Of a DNA stretch of 52,676 bases, positions 15,941 to 26,400 are shown in pieces. The notes beneath the pieces are model-generated. The model was given only the letters and a program-made list of their open reading frames with translations, was not told where the DNA came from and did not search any database. Numbering within the stretch: position 1 is the first letter of the stretch; each line of letters starts with the position of its first letter. The position numbers were made by a program, and so were the translations under genes. Source of the stretch: a virus; the IMG/VR virus record IMGVR_UViG_3300047287_000308, positions 1-52,676 of that record, one strand, 5' to 3'.

Positions 15941-18749
15941 TGGTTAGGTCGGGGTATTCGTCAAGGTTATCCGGAGACATAGTTAACCCCAGAGGAGGAT
16001 CTTCTGTTCCGTCTGAGACTGAGTCCAGGGCGATGTTAAGAATTCGATTTTCATCAAAATAAGTACTAATGTTAGGGAATGGCTCGGGTAGGGACGGACT
16101 GAATTGACCCAGCCTGTAATTAGACAGGTTTACGTCAGAGTTACCCTGCTGCAAAGATCTCCATTCCTTGTCTGCAGGAGTAATGCCACGAGCAAGTATT
16201 TTAAGAGCTTCTTTCCTGTTAATTTCAGCTAGAAGTCCAAGTCCATTGATGTTTCTGATAGATTTTGCAATACTAGGGGTGGGTTTTACCCCGACTCTTG
16301 GGCCCGTCTTTACATGGTCTAGGGACTCAACATATGCGTACAAGTCTTTAACCGATTGTGCGTTGTCTCTAACAGCCCTAATCAGCTCAGGGATAATACC
16401 TCTGTTGTATGCACCCTTCCCGCCTCTGCCCATGTAGGTCCGGATCAACGAGTGCAGTGAGTCGATCATCTTACGGTTGATGGACTCTACCCTGGTGATA
16501 TTGTTATCTGTTTGTTTGAATGTGTTCTGAATAGCTTCGGCTGTATAGGCCATTTCAGCCATAAACTCTGGCAAATCCGCATTCCTAGCATTGAACAAGG
16601 ATTGGGCCATTTTCCCTACCCTAGGTATCTTAGAAACGAACTGGGTAAGATCCCGCACATTGGGCAACGACAACGGTAGTCCTACACCCGTAGCTATGGT
16701 ACCTAGGGTTTTAGCAACATCACCTATATTGTTATTAAGAGGATTCCCGGTGGGGTTATACGAGTTAGTATTAGTTGCGATTAACGCACCGCACTTCTCT
16801 AACAAGTTATTGCCGTCCGCATCTACACCATGCGAGGTTTTCCTGCACTTAGGGTCACAAGGGCAGTTTGATTTGTTTTTGCCCAGCCCGAATAGGTTAC
16901 CAATCCCCCCTAGAATGGTCGTTACAGGGTTACGCCCAGTCAAAGCTTTTACCGCATCGAATCCAATGCCACCAACTCCCAGGAAGTTTTTGAATGAGCT
17001 ACCTTGACCGATCAGGGCCAATGCCGTAGTTGCAAGTCTTGGTAGACCAGGGCCGAGGTCTGAGGTGAACCCTTTAATTTTTTTGACGGCATCTAGGTTA
17101 GAGAAGCCCTTGAACATATCTGCGATAGGGCCAAGGTCCTTGGTGACTATTGGACCCACTTCGGTTTTTACAGCACCGATGATGTCGTTAACAACGGTAT
17201 CTAATCCCCCGTTAACAGCGCTGTTGAGGATGTTCCGGTAAGTTGCAGGTTTTCCTCTTAGAATGTCTTTACCTACAGACAATATCGGAGATACAAACTT
17301 AGCAACTCCGTCAGGTAATATGTCTTTGCCTAGTGCTACGGCAGTGTCAATAGCACCTAGCGTACCCGATGCCATGTAAGATGTATAGATACTGGCAACG
17401 TCTGGGCTTAATTCGTCTATAGCCTGACCTAAGTACCCCTTACCAACGTCTTGCAGAACCTTAGAGACATTATTATTTCTAACTCCGTCCAGCAAGGTGT
17501 TGGACAAATCTCCTAGTTTATTTATAGTTATCTGCTGATCAGCAGAACCCTCCGACAAGGATACTATAATATCAGACAAAGACATGCCCGTCTTGTTCTC
17601 GATAAAAATCTGAGCAACTGACTTCAGTACATCACTTTGCAAGTATTTAGGAGGAAGCATTAAGGCTCCCTCTAGTGCCTGGTGTAGGGCCGGATCGGTA
17701 GCCGTTGCAGGTACACTGCCTAGGACAACGTCCCACATTTTATTGGTAACGTCTTGACTTACCCCTTCCAGGCTAAGAGCAGGAATGGGTTTGTAAGACG
17801 ATAAAAACTTCTCCTTAGAAAGTGGTGCGTCTAGTTTGTGGAATTTGATCGGTATTCTTTGGCCTTGTTTTGTCCATAGCATTTTGCCCTGATACCGGCT
17901 GCACACAATGAACTCCGAATTGCCACCGTCATCTAGTATGGCGTTGAACCCGTGAATACTATCATTACATTTCGGCAGAGTAGTTTTGAAAAATGTTGGT
18001 GTACTGGAGATAGGAACCCAGCTATACCCTCTGTCCTCGTTCTGTACACAGGTAATAAAGTAAGACCTGAAATTTCTATCTTCGCTGAACTCATGGATTT
18101 CACCCAGCATGCCCTTATCACACTTAGGAATACCGGGATTGTTTTTATAGTTAGTCGCTGCTAAAGGTTCTTTGGCCGCTCCAGGGTCATATCCTTTATC
18201 AATCCACTTACTATGAGTTAATGATTTCCACGACCAGACTTCTTCAGATGTACCATCGACTTGAGGGATATTTCTCTGCATGCAAATAATATGGTCTTGT
18301 CCCATCTCCCCTGACAATATGTACTGTCTACCCCCATTACCTTTATGACACTTCAAACCGCCGTCGTCAGGGTTAGCAAATAGAGCGGTCTGGTCACTAA
18401 TAATGGGAATCTGAGACGGGTTGCCTACTTGACCATAGTTAGCACTTGTATTAAAGATACCTAATACAAAGGCATTCTCGGCATTTCCAGAAGCTTTAGC
18501 TACAAGACACTTTGATCCGATAAATTGTGCGGTTAACTGCCCCCTCCCTGACCCTAAAACGTAGCACCAATCTGTTACAATGCCGTCATTGTACTGAACT
18601 TTTACCCGACCCAATTGTTTAGGGTCTGCTACGGCGTAGATTGTTGCTTCTTCATTGAAGATATCAGAATACGGTAGTCCTAGGACTTCGTTAGTCCTAG
18701 CCGTCATTTCTCTTACTCTTTGAAGTTCTTGAAAAAAGTTAGAATTCAT
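15897..18749 (-). CDS. Baseplate spike-base protein with gp5/VgrG-like OB domain
   Basis: A 950-residue protein. Residues about 30-125 match the OB-fold of gp5/VgrG/gpV proteins: IYAVADPKQLGRVKVQYNDG, then V-T-D-W-C-Y-V, G-R-G-Q and VLGIFNTSANYGQ. The middle (about 330-640) is mostly helical with Val/Leu/Gly repeats. A Cys cluster, C-P-C-D-P-K-C-R-K, lies near residue 635, and the C-terminus is Asp/Pro rich. It probably sits at the centre of the baseplate. No spike β-helix is evident. Its ATG overlaps the previous stop by 4 bases and its end overlaps the terminase by 44. Confidence 0.7.
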   Translation of the reverse strand: MNSNFFQELQRVREMTARTNEVLGLPYSDIFNEEATIYAVADPKQLGRVKVQYNDGIVTDWCYVLGSGRGQLTAQFIGSKCLVAKASGNAENAFVLGIFNTSANYGQVGNPSQIPIISDQTALFANPDDGGLKCHKGNGGRQYILSGEMGQDHIICMQRNIPQVDGTSEEVWSWKSLTHSKWIDKGYDPGAAKEPLAATNYKNNPGIPKCDKGMLGEIHEFSEDRNFRSYFITCVQNEDRGYSWVPISSTPTFFKTTLPKCNDSIHGFNAILDDGGNSEFIVCSRYQGKMLWTKQGQRIPIKFHKLDAPLSKEKFLSSYKPIPALSLEGVSQDVTNKMWDVVLGSVPATATDPALHQALEGALMLPPKYLQSDVLKSVAQIFIENKTGMSLSDIIVSLSEGSADQQITINKLGDLSNTLLDGVRNNNVSKVLQDVGKGYLGQAIDELSPDVASIYTSYMASGTLGAIDTAVALGKDILPDGVAKFVSPILSVGKDILRGKPATYRNILNSAVNGGLDTVVNDIIGAVKTEVGPIVTKDLGPIADMFKGFSNLDAVKKIKGFTSDLGPGLPRLATTALALIGQGSSFKNFLGVGGIGFDAVKALTGRNPVTTILGGIGNLFGLGKNKSNCPCDPKCRKTSHGVDADGNNLLEKCGALIATNTNSYNPTGNPLNNNIGDVAKTLGTIATGVGLPLSLPNVRDLTQFVSKIPRVGKMAQSLFNARNADLPEFMAEMAYTAEAIQNTFKQTDNNITRVESINRKMIDSLHSLIRTYMGRGGKGAYNRGIIPELIRAVRDNAQSVKDLYAYVESLDHVKTGPRVGVKPTPSIAKSIRNINGLGLLAEINRKEALKILARGITPADKEWRSLQQGNSDVNLSNYRLGQFSPSLPEPFPNISTYFDENRILNIALDSVSDGTEDPPLGLTMSPDNLDEYPDLTNEQKTANSREADCN

Positions 18750-20581
18750 ACATCTACGATTTCAGGTTTGAAGAAAGCATCGCCTACTGCCCACAACCCT
18801 GCGGCTAGGTACCCATACTGCACTCTGCAGTTGATATTGTTGGGCATCCAGGCATCTGCGATGTACTGTGTTTTGTTCCAACTACGACCGCCCCTGTTGT
18901 AATAGAAGGGTACCCGAAGAATGACTGTCTTGTCGGCCTTATTGTCGCAGACCCGACTAATACCACAAACTAGCTGGTTGACCATGTTCCTGGAGTCCAG
19001 GTCCGATTCCCCTCCGACTTGTATGTGATTCAGTTTGAAAGGCATCAGAGGTGCAGCGTCTGACTCAGATTCTCTAAGGCCGGACCTGACCTTGACAAGG
19101 TTTTTAGCCTTATCCACAACCTCTAATTCTCTAGAGTCGTGTGACTTTAAACCAAAAACTGACACTAAGAAAGCAAAACACAGTATGCTACCTTTAGCTT
19201 CGATTAGGCCATTCCAGTCCGCTTTATTGAATACAATCACCGGAGCTGTATCCAGACTAAGAGTGTGAGTAGTAGTGTTGATTACATTGATTACAAATCT
19301 GTCTGATTTTACAATTTCAGTTCCGTCTACGACTATTTTGCCAATTTCCGATGAGTTGTAGTACTTATACGTGTCCTCTGTTCCCCACATTGAGCTGGAA
19401 TTGAAGGGAAACTCGCCGAGAATCTTCGACTTGTGATTGCTGCCATCAAATTCACGATCCCACCAGCCAAAGGCATTTTTGATCATGGCTCGTTTTACTG
19501 GCACTGTCCATTGAAGATCCCAGAGAACTCCGAATAGACCGATGTGCTGAGCTAACCAGTCCAAGTAGGTGGGATAGCAGGTATCAGGGTCGAGGTAGTC
19601 GGAATAAAAGTTAGAGATACGATCTTTGGCAACGCTCAATTCTTCATCGCCACCTGCTACTAGCCATTTAGCTACAGTATCTCCGCTGTCAGAGTAATAT
19701 GCACCAGAAGAACTAGGGAGTCTATTGTAGATGGGTCTCGCCATGCTACTACTGTATTCTGTCAGGCGCGAAGGCTTAAACGAACTAGGGGTTTCTTGAA
19801 TTGCCTTGCTAAATAGGGAGGACAGGTCGTCATATACTTTCTTCAAAAAGGCTATGTTTGACACATAAGTTGCCCTTGCCGAGTCTATGATAGAATAAGC
19901 CAAATCCAGCCAAGGTTGACCCAGGTCAAACAGGTCAGATTTGACATTATCTTCCACAACTCCTTCCATGTTGAGGTACTTACGGCAGAACTTATCTTTA
20001 CTATCGTCTATCCCAGAGTTATGAGAAGGAACAGAGCTGCGAATAAAATTAGGATCTAGGTACGTGTTGGGAGGGGTATATATAGTTGTATATCTGCTAA
20101 CTGTGTTATGTAAATGCTTCAGGGTTAGCTTGCCGTTTTCAGCAAACATATAATAAGACGAGCTATCCGATCCGATAAATTGCCACTTCTTACCAGACCT
20201 GATGATGTGACCCCTTAAGCACTTGCCCGCATCGCATTCTGTATCAGTCCCGCTGCCTGATTCGCAAGTAAGTCCTACTCTTGAGCAATTCTCAGTCTGT
20301 CTTGCTTGTGACGTAGCACCATGTCCAAACACTTTATAGCTACCGTCTTGCTCAGCAGAGATGATGGTCTGGTCTAGATAGGTTTTCTTAACCTCTGCAT
20401 AGTCTGGAATTACGTCATCTCTGGCTGGGTTGAGGTCTCTGACCAAATAAAGAAATCTGCCGTGAGAAAAAGAGGATATTTTTGTATATTTGGTCCTATC
20501 AAACTCAATCGTAAGTTTTCCAGAAACAAACGAACTATTCTCGTACCGGACAGGTACACTACGTGTGGAGTCCCAAATCAT
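18746..20581 (-). CDS. Baseplate wedge protein, tail protein I-like
   Basis: A 611-residue protein. The most recognisable part is TYLDWLAQHIGLFGVLWDLQ followed by KRAMIKNAFGWWD (about residues 345-385), which matches the P2 tail protein I pattern of a short helical bundle with conserved Trp and Arg. Both flanks are β-rich, and a Cys-rich stretch lies near residues 97-125. Its ATG overlaps the stop of the baseplate J-like gene by 4 bases, the usual gpJ-gpI order in contractile tails. This makes it a likely wedge component that links wedge to fibres. Confidence 0.7.
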   Translation of the reverse strand: MIWDSTRSVPVRYENSSFVSGKLTIEFDRTKYTKISSFSHGRFLYLVRDLNPARDDVIPDYAEVKKTYLDQTIISAEQDGSYKVFGHGATSQARQTENCSRVGLTCESGSGTDTECDAGKCLRGHIIRSGKKWQFIGSDSSSYYMFAENGKLTLKHLHNTVSRYTTIYTPPNTYLDPNFIRSSVPSHNSGIDDSKDKFCRKYLNMEGVVEDNVKSDLFDLGQPWLDLAYSIIDSARATYVSNIAFLKKVYDDLSSLFSKAIQETPSSFKPSRLTEYSSSMARPIYNRLPSSSGAYYSDSGDTVAKWLVAGGDEELSVAKDRISNFYSDYLDPDTCYPTYLDWLAQHIGLFGVLWDLQWTVPVKRAMIKNAFGWWDREFDGSNHKSKILGEFPFNSSSMWGTEDTYKYYNSSEIGKIVVDGTEIVKSDRFVINVINTTTHTLSLDTAPVIVFNKADWNGLIEAKGSILCFAFLVSVFGLKSHDSRELEVVDKAKNLVKVRSGLRESESDAAPLMPFKLNHIQVGGESDLDSRNMVNQLVCGISRVCDNKADKTVILRVPFYYNRGGRSWNKTQYIADAWMPNNINCRVQYGYLAAGLWAVGDAFFKPEIVDV

Positions 20582-21855
20582 AGTTGATACAGCTCTTTAT
20601 AACTATAAGTTAAGGATGAGAAATCAATTGACGAAGTCAAAGTAATGTAGGCGTTGTACAACCTGTAAGACGAAGCAGGGTCTGGTGAGGTGTAAGTCTG
20701 GTTGTCGCTGTTAACTACGGCTTCGTAATTATATAGACATTCTGTCTCGGTCTCAGTCCCGGAGAATCCTAAGCAAATACCATCTAATATTGTTGTGTCT
20801 CTAATCATTACTTTGGTATCGAAAACTCCTACCTTATCTACAAAGGTCATGTTGTAGACCTCACGCAGCAAAGGTTGATACAAGAGATCCTGCCCCAGAC
20901 CAAGGTATAGCGGGTTTAGATAGTCTACGAGAACTTGGTAAGCCTCCGCAGCTAGATTATCTACTGATGTGGTATTTACTAAAGGGTTGTAGAAAATCTC
21001 CAGCGAACACGTCAGCGGAATAACATTAGGAGAGACAACAGATACCGTAGTACCCAGTGTTACTCTATTCCTAAGTGAATCAGAGATCAGCCCGATAGTC
21101 GGAGTTGAAATAGCCTGCCCTGTCGCAGTACCAGCAACCACCAACACTTTTCCATAACTCTGAGGGTCTAGTTTAAACCTTTCTTCGTAAGTAAGTACCT
21201 TTAAGATTTCAGCCTCAGGAGCAACTGTTCTGATCTCGTTTTCAAAATCCGCCGCAGTGGTTATATTTCTCCTACTAAGAACCTCAAAAGCTCTTTGTTT
21301 CATCTCGTCCAGAGTCTCAAGATCTCTTCCGCCTACTGCTGGGTCGGTATTTCCTAGTGATTCCAGACCTAGAAAGTTCTTTTCGATCTTGTTGATCGCT
21401 TCTGCTGAGACATTATACACAGAACCCCACTTTTCGGACACAACAGTACCAGTCGCAGTAGACCCTACCAATCTGACCTCAGATAATGTGGTAAACATTA
21501 GGCCACTGCCGGTGTAGACTTTGGTGCCTGGTGGGATAATAACCGCTCGGCTATAGCCTACTGCCCTATAAAATGTTACCTCGGCCATGGCGCGAGATCC
21601 TACTCTACGTTGTACACCCAACTGTCGAAGCCACTGCAGACTAAATGCCTCGGGCAAGTTATTAAGATAATATAGCAATTCGGCTTGGGCGAAACCAAAC
21701 CCTTCAGAAATTGCCGACAGGGGCGAAGCTGCGGTGAAGTCATTGAGCTTACCATCGGATTCCAGATAAATTCTGGTCTGAATTGCTCTGACAATGTCCG
21801 TCAGGTTGCGGGGATCAAGTTGCAGGGGCAGAATGGGCCCGTAAATGTCAGACAT
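20578..21855 (-). CDS. Baseplate J-like wedge protein (gp6/gpJ family)
   Basis: A 425-residue protein with the gpJ hallmarks: an N-terminal helical zone (AISEGFGFAQAELLYYL, LQWLRQLGV); then AEVTFYRA, IIPPGTKVYTGSGLMFTT and GGRDLETLDEMKQRAFEVL (about residue 178); then a β-rich C-terminal half with LVVAGT. These proteins form the ring of wedges that opens when the tail contracts. It lies between a baseplate-associated hypothetical gene and the tail protein I-like gene in one tightly packed operon. Confidence 0.85.
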   Translation of the reverse strand: MSDIYGPILPLQLDPRNLTDIVRAIQTRIYLESDGKLNDFTAASPLSAISEGFGFAQAELLYYLNNLPEAFSLQWLRQLGVQRRVGSRAMAEVTFYRAVGYSRAVIIPPGTKVYTGSGLMFTTLSEVRLVGSTATGTVVSEKWGSVYNVSAEAINKIEKNFLGLESLGNTDPAVGGRDLETLDEMKQRAFEVLSRRNITTAADFENEIRTVAPEAEILKVLTYEERFKLDPQSYGKVLVVAGTATGQAISTPTIGLISDSLRNRVTLGTTVSVVSPNVIPLTCSLEIFYNPLVNTTSVDNLAAEAYQVLVDYLNPLYLGLGQDLLYQPLLREVYNMTFVDKVGVFDTKVMIRDTTILDGICLGFSGTETETECLYNYEAVVNSDNQTYTSPDPASSYRLYNAYITLTSSIDFSSLTYSYKELYQL

Positions 21856-21863
21856 AGTTGGGG

Positions 21864-22850
21864 TTATCGTGCAGAAGGTATGGAACCGGAACTGGAGTCC
21901 ATGTTAAGTTGGTCAAACTTAGGTAGGAGACTGATGTCCAGTAAATCTCCACTAGACATAGTGGAAGGGTCGTATGAGGTAAGACCTTTAAGGTCGATAG
22001 CCATGAGGCTAAGGTTATACAAGTCTCTGTCGGCTTGGGATAGATTCGATTCAGAAGACAACTCTGCCAGAGCTTGAGGCAGGTAAGTAGTTGTTGCTCC
22101 TTCACTACCGAGAGGCGTCGATGCAGCTGGATTAAATAAGGACTCAAGGGGTGTCTGGGGGTAACCTACATACCCAGCTTCAGCAGCAGCTTTGAGGTTT
22201 TTGGGGAATCCGACGTTATTGTAATAATCTGCTGGAGTTAGATATCCGTTTGTTATGCTAACTCCTCTGTAGTCTTTGTCGAGGTCGGCGGAGTTATCTA
22301 TAGCAATGATAGTATCCGGGGGCACACTGGAGATTTTAGTAAACGGGTTATTGTCCATCACGCTAACAATGTCGTCAATGTCACTACCAATGCGTGGATC
22401 TAATCTGAATACTTCTGAGATTGTCTCTGTGCAGGACCGGATTAGATCCGGGCTGATAGACAGACCTAGCTGGTTAAGTGCACTGCTGACGTATCCTTCT
22501 AACGGGGTTGTATAGCTAGACAGTCTGTCGAACTCCTGCAATAACGAAGATTCTATGTCTTTGGAGAGTTTTTCTACCGTGTGCCTTTCGTTAACGGCGA
22601 GCCAGTCACTAAAATCTTCGGAAGAATTCGCCAAAGAGTCTAGCCCTTGTTCGATTAGTTGACGTACTTTGTCCCCCTGGTCGAACGCTCCACTGAACAA
22701 AGACGATGGTAGATTAGGGTCGAGATCACTGGTCGGGGACTGTTGAAAAATTTGATTCTTAACTTCGCGAAAAAAGTCCGGGTCGTTGTAAGCAACGGCT
22801 GCTAACCCCCCAGCAGTGCTGTAAGAATCCGTAGCAAAATTGGACTTCAC
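21864..22850 (-). CDS. Baseplate-operon hypothetical protein, 328 residues
   Basis: First gene of the minus-strand baseplate operon, ending 8 bases before the J-like gene. It is acidic, mostly helical, with Ser/Asp/Leu-rich loops; no domain is recognised. I use the GTG at 22850 (VKSNFATDS). The frame can be extended to a TTG at 22871, but that codon lies inside the late-type promoter box, whose TAG lies 14 bases before the GTG, as at other operons. A structural or assembly role is likely from position only. Confidence 0.65.
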   Translation of the reverse strand: MKSNFATDSYSTAGGLAAVAYNDPDFFREVKNQIFQQSPTSDLDPNLPSSLFSGAFDQGDKVRQLIEQGLDSLANSSEDFSDWLAVNERHTVEKLSKDIESSLLQEFDRLSSYTTPLEGYVSSALNQLGLSISPDLIRSCTETISEVFRLDPRIGSDIDDIVSVMDNNPFTKISSVPPDTIIAIDNSADLDKDYRGVSITNGYLTPADYYNNVGFPKNLKAAAEAGYVGYPQTPLESLFNPAASTPLGSEGATTTYLPQALAELSSESNLSQADRDLYNLSLMAIDLKGLTSYDPSTMSSGDLLDISLLPKFDQLNMDSSSGSIPSAR

Positions 22851-22860
22851 GGAATGCTTC

Positions 22861-22878
22861 CCTATATACAACTTAAAC
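22861..22878 (-). promoter_or_regulatory. Putative late box driving the baseplate-terminase operon
   Basis: On the minus strand GTTTAAG (22878-22872), seven bases including TATA, then TAGG (22864-22861); 14 bases to the GTG start. It abuts the oppositely directed box at 22879, forming the near-palindrome ACTTAAACGGTTAAAGT. Confidence 0.6.
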
Positions 22879-22895
22879 GGTTAAAGTAAGTTAGT
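22879..22895 (+). promoter_or_regulatory. Putative late box driving the long-fibre operon
   Basis: GGTTAAAG, five bases, TAGT; 15 bases from the T of TAGT to the ATG at 22907. It is back to back with the minus-strand box of the baseplate operon. Confidence 0.6.
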
Positions 22896-22906
22896 GAAAA
22901 CCCTGA

Positions 22907-23425
22907 ATGGCAGACGCTTTATACCAGAATTCTACGACGTCTTTGAGCGGAGAAGAGCCGTTTATCGGTGATGGTCTGGACGGGGAGATTGCCACTAACA
23001 CAGCAGACGCAAGGTCTTGGGTATTCGACCCTACAGGTGTACCCCTAGAACTAGGGGGTGCGGTCAAGAACCGCCCTATCAGTAATCTTTTCGTATCTAA
23101 CTACGCCGATATCGACGTAACCAATACGATCAATCTACCGATTGCAAACCCTGACCCCTCTCTTATCCCAGCAGGATACTATAGCGAAGTCCGCATCTTG
23201 ATGCGCTTTCCCCAGAGCCCTCTTAGTATTCCCTACGCGGAGTATTTTGATTTTCCGGTAAATTGGGGTTTAAAGTCTCTATGGGATCCTCGCGATGAAA
23301 GTGGCAGCAGTAGCAATCCTATCGACTTTTACAAGTCTGCCGGTAGGTCCATTCTAGTCGAATTAAGTTCTTTCGGTCCTAATCAAAGCTGGACTGGTCG
23401 CGTCCTTTGGGTAAGCTCTCTCTAA
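22907..23425 (+). CDS. Fibre-operon structural protein, 172 residues
   Basis: A soluble, β-rich protein with no named family. Readable features are an acidic N-terminus (GEEPFIGDGLDGEIATNT), a central segment NLFVSNYADIDVTNTINLP and a Trp-containing C-terminal part ending GRVLWVSSL. The next ATG, for the long fibre, follows 3 bases after its stop, so it is likely a connector or chaperone for that fibre, or a baseplate subunit. This is inferred from position. Confidence 0.6.
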   Translation: MADALYQNSTTSLSGEEPFIGDGLDGEIATNTADARSWVFDPTGVPLELGGAVKNRPISNLFVSNYADIDVTNTINLPIANPDPSLIPAGYYSEVRILMRFPQSPLSIPYAEYFDFPVNWGLKSLWDPRDESGSSSNPIDFYKSAGRSILVELSSFGPNQSWTGRVLWVSSL

Positions 23426-23428
23426 ACT

Positions 23429-26400
23429 ATGAATAAAATCACTTTTGAAAACGGCACCATTGTTAACGAGGACTTCCTCTCTGAAATTCAGAAAGGTTCT
23501 TCTTTCGACGGTGATTCCCAGCGTGCTGATTTTTTCTCTGAGCCTACCACTTCAGAGACCGGGGCATGGGACATTAGGCAGAGAGACTCGATTAAAGACT
23601 GGGAGATCTCCCGTCCTCAAGTAGAGCCTGAGACAGGGATTGGCAGATTAGCTCACGATGGGGTTGTGCTGGGGTATGACCTAACTGCTGAGGTTGTAAC
23701 TCAAGGTCCCCCGGCTCTCAAGCCTGTACCTGGCGGGTACGGGGTCACTGTCGAAGCAGGTACGATCATTCTGAGCGACGGTACAAAAGCTTCTTGGGCA
23801 AGACAGACCGTAGAGCTAGTCAGCGGCCTACAAGAGAATTATATTTATGTATTGGAAGAAAACGCCCAGACTCAAGAGGTTCTCACCCTTAGTGTGGGAT
23901 CTTCTTTGCCGTCTGTGTCGGTTCCGCATGTTGCTCTGGCTAAGCTAGTACTCAATGCTAATCAGGACGAGCTGCTTGTAGTCGATGGGGAGGTAGCTGG
24001 CAATGGCTATATTGACTTAAGGCCCTCAGTTCACATCGGTAATCTGAACACCTACCCCCGGAATCTTAAGAACACTAGCATCAAAAGTGATTCTTATCAG
24101 ATCTCGGTCTGGGACCGGGTAATTGCTGATACGTCTAATGGATCTATCATCCTCACTTTGCCTGCAACTGCGGAGGACTCTGACAGGATTGCTATTGCTG
24201 ATATTTCTGGCACGTTTGAAAGATACCCTGTTATTCTCAGGTCTCCTGACGAAGAAGTAAGGATCAACGACTCAGTAGACGACTGGATTGTCAACATTAG
24301 AGACGCTCATCTGGAACTTTTCTACCACGAGGCTACTAACTCTTGGAGATTTGAAGCTTCTCCTGGCGATGAATGCACACCTGTACTCGGTACTTTCCTG
24401 AGTTGTGGTGGTAAAGAGTTTATCGGAGAGAGACTACCTAACGAGTGCCCTGACGGGCAGATCGTACCCCCGGTATATCCCAACCCTGCACAAGCGGTCT
24501 ATCAATACGAACCTGGTAGTGGGAAGTGCTACAAGCAATACTATGATAGTGTAGCTATCTACGCAGATGGTCAAGGTGGGCTTATTACCGTACCTTCTAC
24601 CCCTCGTTGTGATAGAACCGGTACTCTGTCCAGCTCGCCTGTCCGGAACATCATCTATGTAGACCCTACTGTCGGTGATGACTCTCTTAGCAATACCGGT
24701 TTCGCCCAGGACCGCCCGTTCCGTACCATTGAACGCGCTCTGATCGAAGCTGCTAGAGAAAGTCACAGAACCGGGGCTTATAATGACAGGTATGACCGTA
24801 TGGTCATCGAGCTAGCTCCTGGTGATTACTATGTAGACAACTCTCCAGGTGTGTCGAGTACTCCTGGGTTGACGTCTTCTGCTGGTCTGGTTCAGAGAGT
24901 AGTTACTCCGTATCAGATTTTAGGTGTAACTAATATTGATAAAGGTGTCAGGATTCAGATCGATTCCCTCAATGCTATTTCTACTCAACCTCCTAATGAT
25001 TTTAATCTTGGTCGAGTAATTTACTCCCAGAGCGGGGGTGTAGGTAATATCACTAGAGTTGAAAAAGAAAGCCTTACTTCTTCGCTGTGGACTGTTACCT
25101 TGGAGTACGTCCGGGGTAAATTCTCCCTGGGAGATACCCTGTTTTACGATTACCTCGCTGTTGTAAACCCATCGAAGGGTGGTTTGGTTGTCCCCAGAGG
25201 TGTGAGTATTGACGGTACGGACCTGCGTAAAGTCAGGGTTCGTCCTATGTACATCCCAGTACTTGACCCTGTAGAAAATAACCCTCAAACCGACCGGACT
25301 TCGATCTTTAAGCTGACTGGTGGTAGCTACGTCTCGCTAATCACTTTTACTGACAACCCGCAACATTCTCGTACTCACAATACAGTAACAGCTATTGGTT
25401 TTGCTTCTAAAGACGAGCTTGTTGGTCTTAACGGTGAGGTCTCTTACTATGTAAAGATTAATTCTTTATTCTCAGAGCTTGATGGATGGAATTCCGACGG
25501 TCTGGAGTATCTGAGCGCTGAGTATACTATTGTATCCCCGGTCCCCTCTGATTCGGCATTAAAGCATCAAGATACCGAAGAAAACCAAACCGGTCTGCCT
25601 GGTGCCGACTCCAGAGCAGGGTCCCCTCTGGCTTTCCCTGGTGCGTCTAAGATCGCATCGCAGGATTCGCCCAACGTACTAAAGGATCTTCCTGACGTTA
25701 ACTCGACTCGGTCTTCGTCTCCTTACGTCTTCAATTGTTCTGTCAGATCGATCTTTGGTCTTAACGGTCTGTGGGCTAATGGAGCCCTTGTCGAAGGATT
25801 CCGGTCCATGGTGACTGCTAACTTCACGCAAGTCAGTCTACAAACCGATCCTAATTGCTTCACATCTAACACATACTATGATAACCCTCCGACTAACTCA
25901 GAAGAAGTTGGTAAACGCTATCGTAGTTGCACTACCGATGAGTTTAAGTATCGGAACGTCGGTTTCAGATGCAGTAACGACGCCGTAATTCAGATCGTAT
26001 CTTGTTTTGTTATTGGCAACTCCGACCACTTCGTAGCAGAAAACGGTGGCGACCTATCTATTACAAACTCATGTTCGGACTTTGGTGATACCTCACTTAA
26101 GGCTATTGGTTACAAGAACAAACCTTTCAGCCAAGACGAAGGTATTCCTGCCGGTCCTTACGCTGGAACCAGACTGCTTGAGGTTATCCCGCCTCTACCG
26201 CTCAGTTATGATCTGGAAGTCCCAACACTAGAAGATGCTGAGATTAGCACCAGCTTGGTTGTTGACTACGACCTCACCCTTAATTATATTATTGATAACC
26301 AAGGCCCTGGCGGCACAATGCCGAGCATTTACCGTCTGTATTGTCGGAATAGTAACTCAGCTAGCCCCTTTACCTTAAGCAGCCCACCTAAAGCTTCTAG

